A DNA stretch of 64,000 bases, taken from assembly GCA_034359265.1 (NCBI GenBank), contig CP136891.1, forward strand, positions 57,822,001 through 57,886,000, in the 5' to 3' direction. The notes under the pieces are model-generated. The model was not told the origin of the DNA, did not search any database, and worked only from the letters and a program-made list of their open reading frames with translations. The position numbers and the translations under genes were made by a program. Every line of letters starts with the position of its first letter. The first letter of the stretch is position 1. Origin of the DNA: Canna indica. Lineage: Eukaryota; Streptophyta; Magnoliopsida; Zingiberales; Cannaceae. Below are positions 1 through 9,632 of the stretch, in pieces.

Positions 1-500
1 GATCATTCAATTAAGTATTATACAACTTTATCTTCATGTTCATGTGCATATGCTTAATTAGTAAGGTAAATAGGTAATGCTTAATTAGTAAGGTAAACAT
101 GAACTGCTTAATTAGTAAGGTAATGCTTAATTAGTAGCTAAACATGGAAATATTAAATGCTTTCCTACTCGGTGAACAGATCTTATAAGATCCAAATTTT
201 TTCAGTGTTTCTTTCTTTCTATTCTTTCCTGTAAATATCTAAACCCTTTAACTTCAATTCTAGGATGGAAAATGACGCCATTTCTCCGGTTCATATTTGA
301 CTTGATTCCATTAATGAAGGCATGAAGCTTGATCTCTCGTAACTTCAACAATGAAATAAATTAGTGGCACTAAGAGGTCTTTTCTTAATTCATCTAATAG
401 CAATATTGCCTTTGTAGTTAGTAAATGTAAGTGAACAGTAAGACCCTATCCAATTATACTTTTAATCCTTAGTTTCTATACAATTTTCACATTAAGCATT
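1..500. other. AT-rich intergenic DNA, no gene
   Basis: No coding segment or element ends are recognisable here. The only structure is a short tandem array at about 51-140, listed separately. Confidence 0.6.
51..140 (+). repeat. short tandem repeat, unit GCTTAATTAGTAAGGTAA
   Basis: About four copies of an 18-bp unit (GCTTAATTAGTAAGGTAA) are spaced by short variable linkers. The last copy is truncated to GCTTAATTAGTAG. No function can be assigned. Confidence 0.75.
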
Positions 501-675
501 ATCAACAATATTAATTAATTTAATTTATTGGTTAACCGGTAATTGTTGGTTAACCGAATCGAAAAACCGAAACCGAAATGACGGTTAACCGAAGTTAATG
601 GACTGATTTATGGTTAATATTTTTGAAAAACCGAAGTTAATGGACCGGTTTTTTTTTTTTGCTAATGGACCGGTT

Positions 676-1976
676 TAGGGATGGCACTGGGGCGGGTTTG
701 GGACGGCGAAGCCAATCCTATCCCAAACCCATTAAGAAAATTCAATCCTAAACCCGTCCCAAACCCGTTAGTATTTTGAAGGGTGATTCCCAAACTCATC
801 CCACTAATTTAACGGGTACCCACTGGGAACCCGCTTTTCGCCCGTTAACAAATTATATATATATATACATATATACAATTTATATATCACAACATTTAAA
901 CATAAATCATATAAACAGTAAGCTAATTTAAACAATGAAATCAATTATCTGAGCTAGTATCAATGACTATCGAGAGCTAGTAAAGACTATCAATTATCTG
1001 AAGAAAAAATGACTTCTTTCATGCAAAGAATCAATAGGAGCAGGCGGTACGTAACAATTAGAAAACAAGCAAAAAAAATTAGCTTCTTTCATGCAAAAAT
1101 CAACAGTAAATAATTGCAGGCGGCAGGTAAGAAAAAAGTAAAAAAAAAATAGAAAAAAACTTAAGAATCAAATCAAGGGGTGTCTGGAGTCTGCGTTGCA
1201 GCGTCAGGAGAAGCAGATCGCGACGTCGGGTCCGTCAGGAGAAGCAATCATCAGAGCAGATCACGACATTGGGTTCGTCGGGAGAAGTAGATCGAGGCGG
1301 TCGACTGCTGTTGAGAGGCATCGGGAGAAGCAGTCGTCGGAGCAGATCGCGGCGTCGGGTCCGTTGGGAGAAGTAGATCGAGGCGATCGATTGCTGTTGA
1401 GAGGTGCCGGGAGAAGCAATCGTCGGAGAAGTACATCAATTGGCGGCCGGCTCTGTTGAGAGGCGATCGGCTATTGTTGAGAGGCGATTGGCTGTTGTTG
1501 AGAGGCGTCGAGATTGAGCGGTGGTCACGAGAGAAGCGGTCGTGTGATTGAGGAGCGGCGAGAGGGCGATCTAGTGAAAGGAGGGGCAGCGAGGAGGCGA
1601 GCGGGCGTGAGGGCAGTCGGACAGATGGCTGAGGCAGTGAGACATCGGGTGACTGGGTGAATCGGGTGAATTAAAATAATGTATTATTAATTTATTTATA
1701 TTATATAATGAGTTAGGAATTAGGGTATAAGTAAAAAGACATAATTATCCCTATATAAGTATATATTAGATAATATGAAGGGTATTTAAGTAATTTTACC
1801 CTTAACGGGTTTGGGACGGGTTTTAGACTAAAATCCTGGACCCGTCCCAAACCCTACAGGGTTTTTACCTCAAAATCCTATACCCGTCCCACGACCCAAC
1901 GGGCAAAACCCGCTAATGACCTATCAGGGTCTGGGATGGGTAAATACCCATTTATACAAACCCATTGCCATCCCTA
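676..1976. mobile_element. non-autonomous hAT element with perfect 8-bp target duplication
   Basis: The termini are TAGGGATGGCACTGGG and, inverted, TAGGGATGGCAATGGG. The flanks are the identical 8-mers GACCGGTT at 668-675 and 1977-1984. Inverted ends of this type with an 8-bp duplication define the hAT superfamily. There is no transposase ORF. The subterminal DNA is rich in CGGGTTTGGGAC/GTCCCAAACCCG motifs, probable transposase-binding repeats. The middle (about 1190-1660) is an unusual GC-rich tandem-repeat block. The element landed inside the older AACCGG-rich fragment. Confidence 0.92.
1190..1520 (+). repeat. GC-rich degenerate tandem repeats inside a hAT element
   Basis: A unit of roughly 110 bp recurs. 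It contains GTCGGGTCCGT-GGGAGAAG, GTAGATCGAGGCG-TCGA and CTGTTGAGAGG. The short ORFs across it are by-products of the repeat and have no coding character. Confidence 0.6.
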
Positions 1977-2006
1977 GACCGGTTAACCGGTCCATGCTCA
2001 CCCCTA

Positions 2007-2959
2007 GATAAAATCAAGCCAAATTTATGGATTATAACTTTATCTGATGGGTACCAAGAAAATGGTGGTGCAACAAGATTGATAGATAGATGTAGCCAAA
2101 AATATTATGAATTCTGTGAAAAGTATATGGAATTATATGTTTTACCTGGAGATTCAGTAGTGGTTCTTTTCCAGCCTCCATACCTGTACATGTTGCAATC
2201 AATTTAATTAGCTAGGGACATCAACACAAATAACTTAACTCACATGCCCAGATAAACACAATTAGATATGAAAAAGAGAAAAAAAAGGAGTACAATACCA
2301 ACAACTATCCTTGTTTTTAGCTAGCTTGGTAGGGGTAATATATATATATATATTAATCTTAAAAAGTTGGTCAAGGGCAAGTAATTAAGGGCCAAAGAGA
2401 ACATCTGCTTATAGAAAAACCATGACTAGCTAGGCAGCATTTATTTGACTAATATTTAAAAACCTTGTTTAATTGACAGTCAAGATCTTAGAGTCAGATT
2501 TCATCTTGACCACTTATTTTCACCAAAAAAAAATTTACCTAAAAACCGAATTTTATTTTAAGAGAAAGCCTCCTATTTCATTTTTCACAGAATCTCCTGA
2601 TGATTTTTTTATTTATTTGTGAAAGAGACATATTTCCTTAATTTATTGTATATAATAACTTTAAGAACTTATAAATACTAAAGAACCTTTAAGCAAATGA
2701 ATTAGTCAAATACTTTTGTGAAAAGTACAATAAACTATTCAAAATTAATAATAAAATATAACAACACCAAACTGCAAATACAACAAAATAGAGGTACTAT
2801 GAAGAGGAAAAGAATTGAAAAAATAAGTTAAATGCCCTCCTCATTGGATTTGAATTCCCCATTGTAAAACATATATCATGCAAAGAGACTATCCAACTTT
2901 ACATGTTTATAACTCGATCCTGCAGATAATCAATGAGCTAGCTTATTCACTAAAGTTAC
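2007..2959. other. intergenic DNA, no gene seen
   Basis: AT-rich sequence with a short TA run near 2340. The missing 3' exons of the carboxypeptidase pseudogene would be expected here and were not found. Confidence 0.5.
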
Positions 2960-4190
2960 CGTTGAATAATTCTTGAGTAATGATAGGGAACAATCTTCCC
3001 AGCATAAGAATCTCCAGCAATGTAGAGAGGATTGGAGAGGAACTACGGGTGATCCATAAGCCACTACAGACGAATTTGGGAAAAGAATTAGAACAAGTTA
3101 GACGTATATTGTTTTAGTATGAATTAATTTTTAATAACATAGATTGCCTGTCTGAGAAACTTAGATGCATATATAGACCAAAAGGTGTCTGTAGTAAAAC
3201 GTTCTTCGTCTTCTCGTGAAAATGAAAATCCATGCAGCTCCAGCTGGAGAATCTAGGAAGATCGATCATGTTGGAAACCTGGATGAGAATTTATGAGCGC
3301 ACAGGTGGTAGAGAGTTTAGTGTCCCAAATTTTGTTACTACTTGTAAGAGAATGAGTGATTAATAATACAGAAAAGACAAATTAAGCAGAAAAAACAGAT
3401 AGCATAACTGAAGAAGACCCAAGATATATTTAAAGATCAGCTCAATATATATGAAATCCCCAGGTAGTTTAAGTGATATAATCATCACCACAAAATAATA
3501 AATTCAGGTTATAACTCAACAGATAAAAGGACAGTATTGAGCAAAGGCTACTGATTTCTAGATGAGTTTCCAGTAGTTTAGATAATTTAAGGGAGGAAAT
3601 AATCGCGCGACAGATAAAAGGACAGGAGCAGGTAACAACTTAAAAAAGATCCATGGTTTAAATCTCACCTTAGTCCAAGAATAAGGACGATATACCAAGC
3701 TTGGCAAGCTTCCATTGTAGTCAACAGAGACAAACTTCATATGAACAACTGAACAGTACATCTTTTATCTTAATTACAGCAAGCTGAAAATAGAAGCTCA
3801 CCAACTTCGAGGACCAATCCGCACAAGGCAGAGCACATGGGGCCTCCCGTGAACCACAGTAGGAGAGGGTCTTCCGCCGGACGGCGCTCTGACTCGATGA
3901 AGTAGTAGAAGAACTCCGTGCCACTGTCCTTGCCCACCTCAACATACCTACGTACAGATTAAACGACCACGAGTTCATCCAAAGAGATCGATCATGACTC
4001 ATGAGTCCCAAGCTTACGCACAATAAGTACGTGGTCGACGGCGGACGGACGACCCCGTCTCCAAGTAGAAAGGCAGGCGCCCGCTGAAGCCAGGCAGGTG
4101 GGTGATGTTGGCGGCCGGCGAGCGCGCAGTGAGGAGCGAGAGGAGGAAGAAGCAGAGTACGGCATCGGCGACAGCAAAAGAGCTTCCCAT
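2960..4190 (-). pseudogene. serine carboxypeptidase-like (SCPL) pseudogene, 5' half only
   Basis: Five exons align with plant serine carboxypeptidases (peptidase S10, acyltransferase-type SCPL), which are secreted or vacuolar. Exon 1 (4190-4054) encodes a signal peptide starting MGSSFAVADAV and then ITHLPGFSGRLPFYLETG. Exon 2 (3947-3802) restores that codon and reads [19 protein letters not shown], then [15 protein letters not shown]. Exon 3 (3734-3669) holds SLVYRPYSWTK. Exon 4 (3278-3148) corresponds to the FLDSP-G region through KFLRQ. Exon 5 (3063-2960) carries WLMDHP and the nucleophile motif GDSYAG. Defects: the oxyanion-hole GGPGCS reads GGPMCS; exon 4 needs a frameshift; exon 5 has an in-frame TAG at 3045-3043; exon 4 uses a GC donor; and the Asp/His half is absent. 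The splice phase between exons 1 and 2 fits exactly. Family identification is strong; loss of function is inferred from the lesions. Confidence 0.85.
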
Positions 4191-4289
4191 GAATAAAAGT
4201 TGCAACCGAGTATGCGATAGCGCCTTACATTTTGCATCCTCCAACCACGTGAATCGGTAGAATTCACAATGTCATCTCTTTGTTTTTTG

Positions 4290-4742
4290 CAGGGGTGTGC
4301 ATGATCCGGTACCGATTGGAATAATTAAATTTGGATAGCATTCGAAATAAAAATTAAAGAATCGATTAAAATTGATTTCGATTCCGGATCCAATACATCG
4401 GATATCCGAAATCGAAAACGAAATCGGAACCGAAATTGATACCAAGAACCAGGTTCTAAGGTACAAGTTCCAACATGGTACTTTATAAATTGAAACATAT
4501 TTTGAAATCCGTTGAAACATATTTTGGAACTGTTTTGGAATCTATTCTAGAATTTATAAATGAACATATTGCAACAGAGTATCCGAAATTGAAATCGGAA
4601 TCTGAACTTGTGGTTCCAAGTAGGGTCTCGTTTCATATTCCTGCAAGGTAGGATTCGATTTCAAAATTTAGAAACTAATCCTATACAAAGTAGGATCCGA
4701 ATATCTAAAAAAATACTAGATAACCGAACTCATCCATCCCTA
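4290..4742. mobile_element. hAT-like MITE
   Basis: The left end is CAGGGGTGTGCATGATCCGG. The right end, inverted, is TAGGGATGGATGAGTTCGG. The flanking 8-mers GTTTTTTG and ATTTTTTT match at 6 of 8 positions. The interior is rich in CCGAAATCGAAA-type motifs, and no transposase is present. It lies about 100 bp upstream of the carboxypeptidase pseudogene start. Confidence 0.65.
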
Positions 4743-5720
4743 ATTTTTTTTCTCATCATCACTGTTGTCAATGAAAAACATAAAATAAAAAAACATATAA
4801 AAGTATTATTCTCGCAAGTATAATCATAATCAAAATTATAATCACACCACTCGAAATTAAAAAATTTCTCATTCCGTGAGACTTTTACTCGAAATCTTTT
4901 TAAGTGACTAAAAAACTAAAGAGGTAGCTATTTTACTCAGTAAAATAGTATTTAAAAATACAAAAATATTGATATGAATTACTAAAAAAAATTGTTATGA
5001 ACAATTTAAAAATTATTTTTAATCATTTAAATATTTTTGAACAAAAGTGTTTAAGTGGTCCAAAATTATTTGTAAATTATATTTATTGTTTACTGTTAAT
5101 TAATTCAATAGAAATATTATATATATATACATTAAATGTTATAGTCTAATTCAATTTACAAATTTAGGAATTGAAAGGTACTTGTTGATAGATGACTAGT
5201 TAAAGTGAAATATTATCTTTTGTTAAATTTTTTAATAAAAACATGTGCATGCATAGTATTACTTGTCAACTATTTTTAAATTGTTTAATTTAATTTGTGA
5301 TTAAATAGCCGTTTCAGTGTTTCACACAAGGTAAAAAATTCATACAGGGAAGATCCCTACTAAGGTTCGAACCTTAAACCTCTAGACAACTTATAACTAT
5401 TGCAATCAACTATGCTAGTCACAATTGGCCTATGCTTTATTTCTACGAAAATACTGTAGATTAATTATGGATTGACATGTGTCACCTATTTCTTAACTCT
5501 TGATTAATGAAGTTCTTATATATCCTGGATTCATTTGGAATATTATTTACTTCGTTTTAGGCACCATAGATGCAAGTTTTTTTCTTATCTTGATAATAAG
5601 AATGCTCAATTGCATATTGGTTTTTCCCCTCAACATTGTGCACTTGGAAATGCTCATCCCTAATATGCTTTGAAACAAAAGGACAAAAGAGGTGGCAGCC
5701 GCACAACAACAACAACAACA
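4743..5720. other. AT-rich intergenic DNA
   Basis: No gene, element terminus or conserved motif was recognised. Confidence 0.5.
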
Positions 5721-5724
5721 ACAA

Positions 5725-5850
5725 GATCGAATACATAAATTATAAATGAGAGTGTGGGTCTTGGCTGAACAAGAAGAGGAAGACATAAATTATAAATGAG
5801 AGTGGGTATCAGCTGAATAAGAAGAAAAAGACAAAGTATAAATGAGATTC
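5725..5850 (+). repeat. three ~50-bp tandem copies
   Basis: A unit containing ATAAATTATAAATGAGAGTG followed by GCTGAA-AAGAAGA recurs three times, diverging with each copy. It follows a short CAA run at about 5706-5723 and immediately precedes the open frame at 5841. Confidence 0.6.
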
Positions 5851-5975
5851 AAGTTTGTTCCGAGGGGCCTGCGAATCCTGAAGGTGGCTTGGATGCTCCT
5901 CGTGCCAATCTTGCAACTCCTCCGCCTGATTTTCTCGATGCTTTTCCATCGTCTGCCAGCTTGGGGAATGCTTTT
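5841..5975 (+). pseudogene. interrupted ORF, segment 1
   Basis: An open frame rich in Ala, Pro and Ser (for example ANPEGGLDAPRANLATPPP) runs without stops until the Copia insertion at 5976. Removing the Copia element, the hAT element at 9633-12252 and the CACTA element at 12313-13289, each with one copy of its target duplication, keeps the same frame open through 9616-9632, 12261-12312 and 13290-13711. The family is not recognised. It may be an open reading frame of an older mobile element rather than a host gene. Confidence 0.5.
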
Positions 5976-6166
5976 TGAAAATAAATTGTATATAAAATAG
6001 TTAACCGTTGTTAGCGATTATAGTTAGCAGTTATTAGCAGTTGTAAATAACTGCAAAAGTTAGTATATATACTTTGTAAATTACTAGAGAAAGAAGAAAT
6101 TTCTATCATCTTTTCATTTTTCCTTTCTTCTTGATTTCTCTTATCTTCTTATAATTAATCTGTTCA
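5976..6166 (+). repeat. 5' LTR of the short-LTR Copia element
   Basis: It runs from TGAAAATAAATTG to CTGTTCA and abuts the primer-binding site. The block TTAGCAGTTATTAGC-GTTGTAAATAACT recurs in the 3' LTR at 9476-9508. Confidence 0.85.
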
Positions 6167-6224
6167 TGGTATCAGAACATTTCTGGGCATAATTTCTTGA
6201 TTATTTAAGAAATTTCTTGAGATT

Positions 6225-6820
6225 TTGTACTCAGGTCTCACTTGGTCTTCAACCATGGTAGTAGTTCAAGATCAACCTGAAGCTTCTGAATTTGCTCCAC
6301 CCGCCTCAGATCCACTTCGCCTCTTGAATTCTGATCATCTAAGTTTGGCTCTGGTCAGTGCTTCGCTTACTGGAGAGAATTATTTGTCATTGAGCCTATC
6401 AATGATGTTAGCGCTTAGAGCTAAGGATGAGATCAAATTTATCAATGGTAAGTGTCCTACTCCTGAGGTTGATTCTTTAGATTTTGAGAAATGGTTAGGG
6501 TAAATAGTATGGTCACTAGTTGGATCCTGAATGTTATCTCTAAGAATTTGGTTGAGGCGTTTCTTTATACTGCTTTCGCTAAAGAACTTTATACTGAATT
6601 GGAACAAAGGTTTGGTGAGAGTAATGGGCTTTTGTTTTATCAACTTAAGAAGGATATCTCTTCTTTTAGCCAAAACAATTTTTCTGCAATGGTCTATTTT
6701 ACTAAGCTGAAGAAATTATGGGATGAACTTGCTTGTTTGAGGCCCTTTCCCACCTGCACTTGTGGAGCCTCTAAGCAAGTGGCTGAGATTGATAACGATA
6801 ATCGTTTGATTCAATTCATG
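6225..6820 (+). pseudogene. Copia gag fragment (frameshifted)
   Basis: The N-terminal part reads DPLRLLNSDHLSLALVSASL then LTGENY, the signature of plant Copia gag (UBN2/retrotran_gag_3 type). One missing base near 6497 causes a frameshift. The downstream frame continues with NSMVTSWILN, AKELYTELEQRFGESNG and FTKLKKLWDEL. It ends at DNRLIQFM (6820), where family members continue toward a zinc knuckle, because other DNA is inserted. Gag would form the particle shell. This copy cannot make it. Confidence 0.85.
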
Positions 6821-8737
6821 TATAGCAACAAGTATATAAGTATGTCAAACCATGTACGATATAACCCATATGCAAATCCACACCAGTCAATATAGCACAT
6901 CAACCAACAAATGCAACCACCGACAAGCAAGTATAAAGTAGCTATCATCACGCGCATTCACCAACAAGCAAGCCACATATGGTAAGTAGTCGGTGTGGCC
7001 TCCGCACTACCACCCGGCCCAATGTCGTCTCTTCGGGGAAATCCTCGTCATCGAATGGGCTTTTTGAGTCGTCTCTTCAGGGCACTCCCCGTCACTGGAC
7101 GGAATATAGTATCCAGTGTCGTCTCTTCAGGGCATCCCCTCTCTATCACCGGATGAATTTCTGGAGCCATCTCTTCAGGTCACTTCCTCGTCACCGGTCG
7201 GAATCACACATCAACCCAGAACACATACATATACAACATCATAATATGGAAACAAAATAACATCCACATAACCAGTAATAGTGCTCTAGGACCCTTAAGG
7301 TCCTTAATACCTCCTTTGCATGTATAACATAAATATGCCATTGTATTACATGCTAACATAATCATATGCCATAACATGTACATGCTATGAATACACATGT
7401 CAACATAATCATATACCGTCATAAACACATGCCATATGGGAAATAAATATATTTCGTACCCGGATACTATCTTCGGCGCATGACATAGATATGTATCAAT
7501 ATAAGAATGACATGTGAACCATAGCAATATCTAGCATGAGGAATAATTACACAAGGCACTAAAACATAATTAGCACATAATAATAGTTAGCTAAATAACC
7601 ATATGACCCGTAACCCCAACTCATAGGGCCAGCCTACCCTTACCCGAGTATTTTCCAAAGGGGGTTCGGCCCCTACACACACCCTATGAAGTCACCTTAA
7701 TGTAAAGTTCATTCAAGGAATCATATGTCTTTAAGTGTACCTAAGTTCCATAATTTCCCCTAAGTATAGGTCTCTACCCTTAACCATACCTTAATAACTT
7801 CTAGATAACTCCCTAATGTAAAGTCTCTATATTTTACCATGTCTCAAGGTCATCTACAAGAACCATTAGGAGCCGGCCTACCCTTAAGATCCTAGGGGAC
7901 TTCCTAGGAGGGGGTGGCACACCCTAAAGCTCAATCATTACCATTTAAAAACCCTTAATCTCCATGCCTTCCCTTCTATCAAGAAACCAAGATTAATACC
8001 AAGATCACAAGAATCCCCATCAAGAAGTCAAGGAGGAAGGGGCGACACCTCCAAAATTTGTCATAAGCCATGCGGCCAAGGCCTCAAATCCCAAACCAAA
8101 AATCTACGACGATAACACGTAAATCCGTAATCCTATTGTCTGAATTCAACACGAGAAAAATCACATAAAATTCGACAAAATTCCTTTTCATAGGGAAAGC
8201 GGCAAGGGGATGAACATGGGGAAAGAGGTCTAATTCCACTCATCTTTTTGGAAGGAACGAAGAGGACGAAGAATCTTGTGACCTTTCCACGATCAATGCC
8301 GACGAACTCGCGGAATCTGGCCTCCAATCATCTTCCTCTTCACTCGACGCCGCCTCTCTCTCTCTCTCTCTCTCTCTCCACCTCGGGTGGCGTGCGGCTG
8401 CTGCCCCAAGCCATACGCCCCAAGTGAACCATATGGGTTCACTTAAACCCAAATTGACCAAAATGCCCTTACTTACGACTCAACTTGTAAAATTCATATC
8501 TAATCTGTTTTAACTCCGAATCGAGTTTCGATTGAATCGTTGGACTCGACTCGAGATCCCCTATCATCATGGCATGCTAAATCACAGAGAAATCATAAAT
8601 AAAAATTTCCATAATTTTTCCACATCAAACGATTACTCGAAATAAATCCTGAGATTTTTCGCCAGCACGAGTTAACTTGAGCCTACAATCTCCTACCGAA
8701 AGACAAAAATATAATTATTAAATTTTTGGCTATAACA
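6821..8737 (-). mobile_element. reversed Gypsy-type LTR (probable solo LTR)
   Basis: Read on the minus strand, the right edge begins TGTTATAGCC, a plausible LTR start, and the left edge is TATAGC, a possible TG-to-TA mutated terminus. The interior lacks ORFs of weight. It holds a GTCGTCTCTTC-GGG tandem block near 7020-7195 and a CT microsatellite. Long non-coding LTRs of this style are typical of chromovirus (Del/Tekay-like) elements. The lineage call is an inference, and the 5-bp target duplication is not clear. Confidence 0.5.
7020..7200 (+). repeat. ~50-60-bp tandem repeats, unit with TCGTCTCTTCGGGG
   Basis: About four diverged copies share TCGTCTCTTC-GGGCA-TCC followed by a CGTCA-CGG segment. 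They lie within the reversed LTR. Confidence 0.6.
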
Positions 8738-8760
8738 AAACGAATTGTATTGTATATAAT

Positions 8761-9073
8761 CCCCATCAAGAAGTCAAGGAGGGCGGCACCTCCAAATTTT
8801 TCCATGAGCCATGTGGCCAAGGCCTCAAATCCCAAATAAAAAATCTACGACGACAATACGTAAATCCGTAATCCTATTGTCCGAATTCAACACGAGAAAA
8901 ATCACATAAAATCCGACAAAATTCCATTTCATAGGGGCGGCGGCAAGGGGATGAATATGAGGAAAGATGTCTAATTCCACTCATCTTTTTGGAAGGAACG
9001 AAGAGGACGAAGAATCTTGTGACCTTTCTTTGATCAACGCCGACGAACTCGCGGAATCCAACCTCCAATCACC

Positions 9074-9129
<56 letters not shown>

Positions 9130-9430
9130 GTTCACTTAAACCCCAATTGACCAAAATGCCTCTACTTACGACTCAAGTTGTAAAATTCATATCTAATCCG
9201 TTTTAACTGCGAATTGAGTTATGATTGAAACGTTGAACTCGGCTCGAGATCCCCTATCATCATGGCATACTAAATCACAGAGAAATCATAAATAAAAATT
9301 CCCATAATTTTTTCACATCAAACGCTTAATCGAAATAAATCCTGAGATTTTCCGCTAGCTCGAGTTAACTTGAGCCTACAATCTCCTGCTGAAAGGCAAA
9401 AATATAATTATTAAATTTTCGGCTATAACA
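8761..9430 (-). repeat. direct duplication of the LTR end 8015-8737
   Basis: From CCCCATCAAGAAGTCAAGGA to GGCTATAACA this repeats 8015-8737 with modest divergence. The CT microsatellite is longer here (about 9077-9127) than in the first copy (about 8353-8379). The copies are separated by about 23 bp containing TTGTATATAAT, which resembles the start of the Copia LTR. Confidence 0.8.
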
Positions 9431-9615
9431 AAATGAATTATATATAAAATAGTTAACAATTGTTAGCGGTTGTAGTTAGCAGTTATTAGCGGTTGTAAAT
9501 AACTACAATAGTTAGTATATATACTTTGTAAATTACCAGAGAAAGAAGGATTTTTTATCCTCTTCTCATTTTTCCTTTTCTTCTTGATTTCTCTCATCTT
9601 CTTATAATATGTTCA
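9425..9615 (+). repeat. 3' LTR of the short-LTR Copia element
   Basis: It matches 5985-6166 closely, including TTAGTATATATACTTTGTAA, and ends ATATGTTCA directly before the CTTTT target duplication. The exact left edge is uncertain. Confidence 0.8.
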
Positions 9616-9632
9616 CTTTTGCTCCGGCTAAT

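Larger units (their letters stand above)
500..2006. mobile_element. truncated hAT-like fragment (AACCGG-rich), split by a younger hAT element
   Basis: The sequence at about 520-675 and 1977-2006 is dense in GGTTAACCGG and TTCGGTTAACCG motifs. Its right end, read from the other strand, is TAGGGGTGAGCATGGACCGG, typical of Ac-type hAT ends. A related copy in the opposite orientation starts at 35106 with nearly the same end. No matching left terminus was found, so the copy is truncated or degraded. The element at 676-1976 is inserted within it. Confidence 0.6.
5976..9615 (+). mobile_element. Copia-type LTR retrotransposon, short LTRs, gutted interior
   Basis: The 5' LTR is 5976-6166 (191 bp, TG...CA). 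The primer-binding site TGGTATCAGAACA is at 6167-6179. The 3' LTR ends at 9615; its start, near 9430, is blurred by the nested insertion. Both flanks carry the identical 5-mer CTTTT (5971-5975 and 9616-9620). Only part of gag remains inside, followed by a reversed Gypsy-type LTR sequence (6821-9430). Protease, integrase and RT are absent, so the copy is non-autonomous. Confidence 0.88.

Noticed and set aside
8873..9206. Leu/Ser repeat ORF over the CT tract
   Set aside because: It is only the translation of a microsatellite inside an LTR duplication.
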